Shown piece after piece: positions 6,272-12,195 of a stretch of 15,374 nt of DNA (positions within the stretch are counted from its first letter, which is position 1; each line of letters begins with the position of its first letter). A program made the position numbers and the translations under genes. The notes under the pieces are model-generated. The model was not told where the DNA came from. It made no database searches and saw nothing but the letters and a program-made list of their open reading frames with translations. Origin of the DNA: Candidatus Nanopelagicales bacterium (GTDB taxonomy: Bacteria; Actinomycetota; Actinomycetes; S36-B12; UBA10799); contig JALOLM010000048.1 of assembly GCA_025455985.1 (NCBI GenBank), positions 1 through 15,374 on the forward strand, read 5' to 3'.

Positions 6272-6306
6272 CCAGACCGGCAGACGCGATCAGGCCGGGG
6301 AGTATC

Positions 6307-6335
6307 CGCGTACGCGTGACTTGGCGGTCAACGCC
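6307..6335. other. Short palindromes between convergent genes
   Basis: The 85-bp gap between the convergent carbonic-anhydrase and VIT genes contains the perfect palindrome CGCGTACGCG (6307-6316) and a small hairpin GGCG-GTCAA-CGCC (6323-6335). Neither has a T-run, so a terminator role is only a possibility. Confidence 0.2.
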
Positions 6336-6356
6336 GCACCCGGGACAACAGCGGGA

Positions 6357-7484
6357 CTACCCCAGCCCGGTACCCACCAGTCGGCCGAGCACGTAGGTGA
6401 TGGCCGCCGCACCGCCGCCGACCAGCACCTGGCGCAGCGCCGACCGGACGACCCCCAGGCCCGAGAGCCTGCCCACCGTCCCACCCACCACGATCAAGGC
6501 CAGGACCGCGAGGGTGACCGCGAGGGTCAACGCGGCCGTACCGGTCAGGAAAACGTACGGGATGACCGGGACGGCCGCCCCTACGGCGAACGCGGCGAAA
6601 CTTGAGGCGGCCACCCTCTTGGGGTCGCCCAGATCGTCGGGGTCGAGACCCAACTCCTCGCGGGCCAGGGTGTCCAATGCGGTCTCAGGGTCGGCCATGA
6701 TCTTGGCCGCAGTGGTTCTGGCGGTTTGGGCATCCAGGCCCTTCGCCCGGTACAGCAACTCAAGTTCGCGTTGCTCCTCTTCAGGCTTCTCCTGCAGTTC
6801 CCGGGCCTCGATGGCGAGCTCGCGGCGGAACAGGTCGGTCTGACTGGCAACGCTGACGTACTCGCCGGCAGCCATGGAGAAGGCGCCGGCGAGTAGTCCG
6901 GCCAGACCTGCGAACAGCACGGTCCCACCACCCACACCGGAACCAGCGAAACCCATGACGAGAGCGGTGTTGGACACCAAGCCGTCGCTGACTCCGAAGA
7001 TCGCCGCTCGCAAGGCACCCGACTTGTCCGTGCGGTGCCACGGTTCGGCCTTGTTCAACACTGCGCGAGCATCGGCTGGCACGGAGGTCGGCCCGACCGA
7101 CAGCCCTGCGAGGATCTCGGCGTGCTCGCGTTCGTCGGCAGACATGGCGGGCAGGGCGTCGGGTTCGGCGTCATACATCCCAGCCCCCTCCCGCTCGGCG
7201 CGCTCAAGATCGCCCAGAACCGCCGACAGCCCCATCTGCCGGGCACGGGCGACCACAGCTTCGTCATCGGCTGACAGCTCGCCGGGATCCGCCGGGATCA
7301 CCTCGCCGGCGCTGTGCAGCAGGGCCATCCAGTGCGCCGCGTGGCGGTCTTCGATGGAGGCCAGTTCCAGCAGGGCCTCCCGGCGTTCCCCGTCGGTCAA
7401 CGTCGCAAGAACGCGATACATGCGCGCGGAGGCCCGTTCGGCGTCCAGGTACCGCAGGTACCTGCGGGTCTTGTCGCTAGTCAT
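6357..7484 (-). CDS. VIT1/CCC1-family iron/manganese transporter with ferritin-like domain
   Basis: A 375-residue protein in two parts. Residues 1-145 form a ferritin/rubrerythrin-like helical domain with carboxylate/histidine pairs IEDRH (E45, H48) and ADEREH (E118, H121), plus E16 and E95/E99 as further diiron ligand candidates. Residues 155-375 are a VIT1/CCC1 transporter with GVSDGLVSNTALVMG (164-178), AAGEYVSVASQTDL (205-218), a charged cytosolic helical insert (220-290) and three C-terminal membrane helices. The family moves Fe2+ or Mn2+ out of the cytosol; the ferritin-like domain probably senses or oxidises iron (inference). The ATG at 7482-7484 overlaps the stop of the upstream phosphatase gene (ATGA). 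It is the last gene after ferrochelatase and the phosphatase, which fits iron handling. Confidence 0.92.
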   Translation of the reverse strand: MTSDKTRRYLRYLDAERASARMYRVLATLTDGERREALLELASIEDRHAAHWMALLHSAGEVIPADPGELSADDEAVVARARQMGLSAVLGDLERAEREGAGMYDAEPDALPAMSADEREHAEILAGLSVGPTSVPADARAVLNKAEPWHRTDKSGALRAAIFGVSDGLVSNTALVMGFAGSGVGGGTVLFAGLAGLLAGAFSMAAGEYVSVASQTDLFRRELAIEARELQEKPEEEQRELELLYRAKGLDAQTARTTAAKIMADPETALDTLAREELGLDPDDLGDPKRVAASSFAAFAVGAAVPVIPYVFLTGTAALTLAVTLAVLALIVVGGTVGRLSGLGVVRSALRQVLVGGGAAAITYVLGRLVGTGLG

Positions 7485-8263
7485 GAGAGCTCCGCATCCA
7501 TCAGTCGCGCCCGCAGCTGCTGCGCCAGCCCCGGGTTACCGGCGATCGTGAGCGCGTCGGTTGCCTCACCCCCATCGGGACCGATCACCTCGGCGCCGGC
7601 TGCCCGACAGATGACCGTGGCCGCGGCCCGGTCCCAGAGGTGCGTGCCACGCTCGAAATAGGCATCAACACATCCTTGTGCCACCCAGCACATGTCGACC
7701 GCCGCAGCCCCCGCCCGTCGGATGTCCCGCACCTCCGGCAGCAACTGCGCCACGATGGCTGCTTGCTCCGCCCGGACCTCGCTGCGGTAGCCGAAGCCGG
7801 TCGCGACCAGTGCCTGATCGAGGCTCGAACAGTCACTGACCGCAATCGCGGTGCCGTTGTGGGTGGCCATCCGGTGTTCGCTCAGCGCACCGGCCCACAC
7901 TGAGCCGAGTGCGGGCGCGTTGACCACGCCAACCTGCGGGATCCCGTCCACCAGCGCCCCCACGCTGACGCCCCAGACCGGCAGCCCGTACAGATAGTTG
8001 ACCGTGCCGTCGAGCGGGTCGATCACCCACGTGACCCCACTGGTCCCTTCCCGACGACCGCCCTCCTCGCCGATGACACCGTCGTCGGGACGCTGATCCA
8101 GGAGGGCCTCGATCAGTAGGGCTTCACTGCCCCGGTCCATTTGCGTCACAACGTCAGTGCCGGAACTCTTCGTGGAGACCACTTCCCGTTGCGCCCAGCC
8201 CTCGACCAGCAGGTCGGCTGCGCGCTGCGCTGCGACCAGGGCCAGCTCCAGAAGTCCGTTCAT
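7481..8263 (-). CDS. suhB: Inositol monophosphatase family protein
   Basis: A 260-residue Mg-dependent phosphatase of the inositol monophosphatase family. Metal-binding motifs are GEEGG (65-69), WVIDPLDGTVNYLYG (79-93, with D82, D85, G86, T87) and LWDRAAA (209-215, with D211). Substrates in actinobacteria include inositol-1-phosphate, histidinol-phosphate and related sugar phosphates; which one applies here cannot be told. The frame is open to 8326, but the ATG at 8261-8263 gives the family start MNGLLELALVAA, has GAGG upstream, and overlaps the ferrochelatase TGA (ATGA). The extra upstream residues would lie inside ferrochelatase. It is coupled at both ends, to hemH upstream and the VIT transporter downstream. 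The symbol follows the mycobacterial orthologue and is tentative. Confidence 0.93.
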   Translation of the reverse strand: MNGLLELALVAAQRAADLLVEGWAQREVVSTKSSGTDVVTQMDRGSEALLIEALLDQRPDDGVIGEEGGRREGTSGVTWVIDPLDGTVNYLYGLPVWGVSVGALVDGIPQVGVVNAPALGSVWAGALSEHRMATHNGTAIAVSDCSSLDQALVATGFGYRSEVRAEQAAIVAQLLPEVRDIRRAGAAAVDMCWVAQGCVDAYFERGTHLWDRAAATVICRAAGAEVIGPDGGEATDALTIAGNPGLAQQLRARLMDAELS

Positions 8264-9300
8264 GCGTTCGCCTCGCACAGTGCCGGGCGTGACACGCGTG
8301 GGTTGGGGCAGCACTGGAACGCACATGGGCTGGGCAGGGTCAGGTCGAATGCCACCTCGGGCACCCGCCCTGCCCGCACGTCACGCACCCATTGCGCCAG
8401 GCCCGCGACAAACGCCGGATGGACACCCACGGTCGGCACCCGATGGAAGTCCATACCCAGCGTGCTGGCTGTGTCAGCGGCCTCGGTGTCCAGGTCCTGC
8501 ACCACTTCCATGTGGTCGCTGACAAAACCGATCGGTGCCACGACCGCTGACGTCACCGCTCGCCCGGCCAATGACTCCAAGTGATCGTTGATGTCGGGCT
8601 CCAGCCACGGCACGTGCGCAGGACCCGACCTGGACTGGAACACGAGGTCCCACTCGTATGCGCGACCGGTGCGCGCTTGCACCTCGGCCATCAAATGACC
8701 AGCCAGGGACCGGTGCTGATCGACGTAGCCATTGCCGTGCGGACCGCTGGCCGCTGCCATGCCGATCGGGATCGAGTGGGTGGTGAACACCACCGCGCTT
8801 GCCGGGTCAGCGGCCTCGAGGACGGCCAGTAAATGCTCAAGATTCGCCTGCACGAAGCCAGGGTTGTTGTAGTACGCGGGGACCTTGACGGTTTCGATGC
8901 CGGATCCATTCGCCTCCGCGAGGTTCTCCCGGTACTGCCGGCACCCCGAGTAGGACGAGTAGGCGCTGGTGAAAACAGCGATGGCCCGCTCGACTCCCGA
9001 TCCGGCCATCTGTGCGTAGGCGTCTGCAAGCCAGGGCTGACTGTTGCGGTTACCCCAGTAGACCTGCAACTCGTCGGCACGCAGAGCAGTCGCCAGCGCG
9101 TCCTGCAGCGCGCGGGTCTGCGCGTTGATGGGCGACACTCCCCCGCGACTGAAGTAGTGCTCAGCCACCGACAGCAGTCGCTGCTCGGGGACATCACGAC
9201 CCGCGGTCACCTTGCGTAAGAAGGGCATCACCTCGTCCATGGCCTCCGGGCCACCGAACGACACCAGCAGAACTGCATCCATAGGCCCCATCGTGCCCAT
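8260..9300 (-). CDS. hemH: Ferrochelatase (coproporphyrin III ferrochelatase type)
   Basis: Inserts Fe2+ into a porphyrin in the last steps of haem synthesis; in actinobacteria the substrate is generally coproporphyrin III (enzyme also called CpfC). The 346-residue frame shows VLLVSFGGPE (10-19), SPINAQT (56-62), TSAYSSYSGCRQYREN (111-126), the catalytic histidine in FTTHSIP (H175) and SDHMEVVQDLD (261-271, E265). Four cysteines cluster at the C-terminus (C326, C330, C331, C342), as in actinobacterial enzymes that carry a [2Fe-2S] cluster; exact ligands are uncertain, and C120 may contribute. The start is ambiguous: in-frame ATGs stand at 9300, 9291 and 9282, and the last gives the common start MDAVLLVSFGG. 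The gene leads a hemH-phosphatase-VIT unit and is divergent from the MFS gene. Confidence 0.95.
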   Translation of the reverse strand: MGTMGPMDAVLLVSFGGPEAMDEVMPFLRKVTAGRDVPEQRLLSVAEHYFSRGGVSPINAQTRALQDALATALRADELQVYWGNRNSQPWLADAYAQMAGSGVERAIAVFTSAYSSYSGCRQYRENLAEANGSGIETVKVPAYYNNPGFVQANLEHLLAVLEAADPASAVVFTTHSIPIGMAAASGPHGNGYVDQHRSLAGHLMAEVQARTGRAYEWDLVFQSRSGPAHVPWLEPDINDHLESLAGRAVTSAVVAPIGFVSDHMEVVQDLDTEAADTASTLGMDFHRVPTVGVHPAFVAGLAQWVRDVRAGRVPEVAFDLTLPSPCAFQCCPNPRVSRPALCEANA

Positions 9301-9355
9301 AAGCCGCCCGAGAGCGCACGCCGCCCATGCGCATCGCCATCGCGGCGGCAGGAAG

Positions 9356-9361
9356 TAGATT
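9356..9361 (+). promoter_or_regulatory. Putative -10 box for leaderless MFS transporter mRNA
   Basis: TAGATT stands seven bases before a GTG at 9369 that begins a typical N-terminus (VFAPYGRVLRTPGA). The AGGAAG partly overlapping this box is too far from the start to be its ribosome binding site. No clear -35. Confidence 0.4.
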
Positions 9362-9368
9362 CGACAGC

Positions 9369-10579
9369 GTGTTCGCCCCCTACGGGCGGGTTCTGCGCAC
9401 TCCCGGGGCTCCCGCCTTCACCACCGCCGGGTTCATCGGCCGCTTGCCGATTTCGATGATCAGTCTGAGACCTCGAAAGGTGTGTCGTACGGCGTCGCGG
9501 GCAGCATCGCGGCCGGTTTCGCTGTGGCCGCTGCAATTGGTGGCCCGATCGTCAGCGGATTTGTGGACAGGCACGGCCAGCATCGGGTACTGCCGTGGGC
9601 CACTGGCCTCTACGCCGTGAGCATGGTCGCCCTGCTGGTCGCTCTCGACGCCAGCTCGCCGCTGTACGTCGTCATCCCGTTGGCCGCTGGCGCGGGATTC
9701 ATGATGCCCAACCTCGGATCGTTGGTCCGTGCCCGCTGGGCGTACGTTCTGCCTGGCTCCGACGGGATCCACGTCGCCTACGCCTGGGAGAGCATCCTGG
9801 ACGAGGTGGTCTTCGTGCTGGGTCCGCCGCTGGCGACGGTCCTGGCCCTGCAGGTGGACCCCCGCGCCGCGCTCGTGACCTGTGTGGTGCTGGTGGTGAT
9901 CGGCACGGGCTGGTTGTTCCCGCAACGGCGCACGGAACCGCCGCCGCACGGCCGCGCCAAGCGCACTGGGCGGCTGGCGGTCATGCAGCCCGGCATGCCG
10001 TTCCTGTTCTTGGCCTTCGTCTTCGTGGGCGGCATCTTCGGCTCCTTCGAGGTGGTCACTGTCGCATTCGCCCAGGAGCAGGACGCCACTTCTGCCACCG
10101 GCGTGCTGCTGGCGATCTACGCCTTCGGCTCACTGCTGGCCGGCTTCGTGTACGGCTCCCTGCGCTCGCCACGCTTCCACGGCCGGCGGATGACCCACAT
10201 GCTCACCGCGATGGCCGTGGTGACCCTGGGTTTCCCGATCGCCCCCAACGTCACCGCTCTGGCTGTGGTCGCTTTCTTGGCGGGCCTGTCGGTGTCTCCC
10301 GTGCTCATCTCGGGAACCGCTCTGGTCGAGCGCATCATCCCCAACGCGCAACTGACCGAGGGCATCACCTGGACGTCCACGGGGATGGCGCTGGGTCTGG
10401 CGCTGGCCACCCCGGCCTCTGGAGCGATCATCGACGCCCAGGGCGCCCATGTCGCCTACCTGGTCACTGCCGGATGCGCCATCCTCGCCTGTGCGACCAG
10501 TTGGGCCGGGTCGTCAGTGGTCCATAGAGCAGAGGTGCGCGCTCTGGAGATCATCGCGGCGCAATCACCAGTGGCATGA
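9369..10579 (+). CDS. MFS transporter with apparent frameshift in the first helix
   Basis: A major facilitator superfamily transporter of a type common in actinobacteria, broken into two frames. From GTG 9369 one frame encodes VFAPYGRVLRTPGA, then AFTTAGFIGRLPISMISL. Near 9464-9466 the sequence must change frame to continue as SETSKGVSYGVAG and on through the remaining helices to the stop at 10579. The second frame alone (open from GTG 9482, 365 residues) would lack helix 1 and has no proper ribosome binding site. The join looks like loss of 3k+1 bases, probably about 19 or 22, because some six or seven residues of helix 1 seem to be missing as well. The cause could be a real deletion (pseudogene) or an assembly error. 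The substrate is unknown. The gene is divergent from ferrochelatase and 97 bp upstream of sepH. Confidence 0.75.
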
Positions 10580-10603
10580 GCGGGACACGCCGCCCGGGCA
10601 AGC

Positions 10604-10621
10604 ACCGGCGGTCGGGCCGGT
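10604..10621 (+). terminator. Possible hairpin downstream of the MFS gene
   Basis: ACCGGC at 10604-10609 and GCCGGT at 10616-10621 form a perfect six-pair stem with a GGTCGG loop, 24 bp after the MFS stop. No T-run follows, so it could be a weak terminator or part of the sepH control region. Confidence 0.3.
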
Positions 10622-10676
10622 CTGATCTGCAACACTGAAACCGACAACGTCTCGTCTCCTTGGGGGTTTGCCCACT

Positions 10677-11375
10677 ATGCGGGAACTGCAGTTCGATCGC
10701 CTGTCCGACGATGGAACCCACTTCGTGCTGCTCGACAGTCGGGGTGTGCGCTACAGCCTGCCGATCGACGAAGAACTCGCCGCCTCCGCCCGGCGTGGCC
10801 TGCAGCGCAACTCGGTGCGCAATGAGGCCGGCACGACAACCCCCCGCGACATCCAGGCCCTCATCCGTCAGGGCATGACGATCGACGAGGTGACGCAGAC
10901 CACGGGCCTGGCTGCCGACTTCGTCCAGCGCTTCGCCGAACCGGTCGTGGCCGAGATGGATTTCGTGATCCAGCGGGCCCGACGGCTGTCGATCTACGCC
11001 TACGCGGCCGGTCAGCAGGTCCGGGTGGACGACCTGGTGGACCGGGCTGCTGCGCAGGCCGACGTACCGACCGAGGAACTCGTGTGGTCGTGCCGCAAGA
11101 CCGAAGACGCCACCTGGCGCATCGATGCCTCGACCGGCGACCGGGACCTCGTGAGCCTGGTGTTCCGAGTCAGCGAGGGGACGATCACGCCCGCCGACGG
11201 TGCCACAGCCGAACTTCTGCGCGGTCGACGTGTGGTTGACCTGACTGATAGCGAGGACTCGGGGCGGATCCCGGAGCACTGGGACGCCCTGCACCCGGCG
11301 GCCAAAGCAGCCGCAGCAGCCCGGGTTCCGCGGGCACCGGAGTCAGCACCCGACGACCCCAGCAGGATCTTCTAA
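10677..11375 (+). CDS. sepH: SepH (DUF3071) cell-division regulator
   Basis: A 232-residue actinobacterial SepH, which in Streptomyces and Mycobacterium binds FtsZ and promotes filament assembly and bundling during septation. The N-terminal DUF3071 region begins MRELQFDRLSDDG and has YSLPIDEELAASARR at about 26-40. A helix-turn-helix-like segment follows at about 55-100 (PRDIQALIRQGMTIDEV, then AADFVQRFAEPVVAEMDFV). The protein ends after a short Ala/Pro tail (APDDPSRIF); many homologues exceed 300 residues with a long disordered linker and a conserved C-terminal motif, neither of which is seen here. The ATG at 10677 matches the family start, with GGGGG at 10662-10666 as a spaced ribosome binding site; a TTG at 10668 would add three residues. 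DUF5998 is its convergent neighbour, as in Streptomyces. Confidence 0.92.
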   Translation: MRELQFDRLSDDGTHFVLLDSRGVRYSLPIDEELAASARRGLQRNSVRNEAGTTTPRDIQALIRQGMTIDEVTQTTGLAADFVQRFAEPVVAEMDFVIQRARRLSIYAYAAGQQVRVDDLVDRAAAQADVPTEELVWSCRKTEDATWRIDASTGDRDLVSLVFRVSEGTITPADGATAELLRGRRVVDLTDSEDSGRIPEHWDALHPAAKAAAAARVPRAPESAPDDPSRIF

Positions 11376-11376
11376 G

Positions 11377-11400
11377 CGCTGTTCACGATCAGCGGTTTTT
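11377..11400 (+). terminator. Probable rho-independent terminator of sepH
   Basis: CGCTG (11377-11381) pairs with CAGCG (11390-11394) across an eight-base loop, followed by G and five T residues. It begins two bases after the sepH stop codon. The stem is short, so efficiency is uncertain. Confidence 0.5.
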
Positions 11401-11417
11401 GTTGGCTCTTCACAATT

Positions 11418-11470
11418 GAGCGTGTGGCGGGCCTCGAGTGGGCCGGTCGTCCGGTACGGCCACGACGCTC
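11418..11470. repeat. Long inverted repeat between convergent sepH and DUF5998
   Basis: GAGCGTGTGGC at 11418-11428 pairs with GCCACGACGCTC at 11459-11470 (11 pairs with one bulged G). The 30-base loop can form further short stems (GGCC and CCGG dyads). It lies in the 184-bp gap between convergent genes and could stop transcription from either side or be a small structured RNA. The rest of this gap shows no gene. Confidence 0.4.
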
Positions 11471-11559
11471 CGAGGACTACACCGGATACTGAGACAAACC
11501 AACGCAACGGCCACGCACCAGCGGCGGAGCCACCGATGCGATCAACCGACGCCGCACTT

Positions 11560-12153
11560 TCAGGGTGTCGACGTCGCCGCGATCAGCGACCGTGCGAAGC
11601 GCAGGGCCGCCTCCACCACGTCGTCGCCATCGGCGGTCCGGGAGACACGAAGGCTCCAGTCGTCCATGGCAATAGCACCGGTGTAGCCGTGGTCGGCCTC
11701 ACACTGCGGATCGCCGCACGTCGCCGGCTCGAGGTCGATCCGACTGATGCTGCCCCAGTTGACCGTCAGGACGACCTCCGAGGGCAAGTCGCCGGGCCTG
11801 AAGTGCGCGGGGTTGTCCACCACCCGCTGCACCACCACCGGACCGATCCGCGAGACCGGAACGCTCTCGGTGGCCGATGTGGCCTGCAGGGTCGCCTCTG
11901 GCTGACCGTCGGAGTGCTCGTCAACATGTACGACCAACAGGCGGGTCCTGGTGAGCAGCAGGACCGTGATGTGGCGGCGGATCTCGTCAGCCCGGTCGAA
12001 AGTCGTCTCGTGCTGGACGATGAAATCAACGACACTTTCTTGCCCCAAGGCGTTGTTCAGGACGTCCTGGACAACGTCGGGGTAGTAACCGGTGCGTTCA
12101 ATCGCCTCCCGCAGCGAAGGGCGGGCGGCTGCCGGGGTGGACATGTCACTCAT
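11560..12153 (-). CDS. DUF5998 family protein
   Basis: A 197-residue actinobacterial protein of the DUF5998 family, recognised from AIERTGYYPDVVQDVL (17-32), the QHETTFDRADEIRRHITVLL region (47-66) and the NWGSISRIDLEPATCGDPQC segment. It is soluble with no signal peptide. No biochemical function is established. The gene sits convergent to sepH and downstream of the GNAT/acyl-CoA-synthetase gene, an arrangement also seen in Streptomyces. The ATG at 12153 gives MSDMSTPAAARP; a second ATG at 12144 is equally possible and has GAAGAT seven bases upstream. Only 42 bp separate it from the upstream gene, so the two are probably co-transcribed. Confidence 0.88.
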   Translation of the reverse strand: MSDMSTPAAARPSLREAIERTGYYPDVVQDVLNNALGQESVVDFIVQHETTFDRADEIRRHITVLLLTRTRLLVVHVDEHSDGQPEATLQATSATESVPVSRIGPVVVQRVVDNPAHFRPGDLPSEVVLTVNWGSISRIDLEPATCGDPQCEADHGYTGAIAMDDWSLRVSRTADGDDVVEAALRFARSLIAATSTP

Positions 12154-12195
12154 CTTCGCACCCGGCTACTGCCGCCAGCACCGCTGGATCCACGC

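Noticed and set aside
9482..10579. GTG 9482 as the true start of a complete MFS transporter
   Set aside because: The AAAGG before it is too close to serve as a ribosome binding site, helix 1 would be missing, and a matching N-terminus is encoded directly upstream in another frame.
10551..11294. 247-residue open frame on the minus strand opposite sepH
   Set aside because: SepH on the other strand has clear family motifs; this frame has shadow-like composition and no ribosome binding site.
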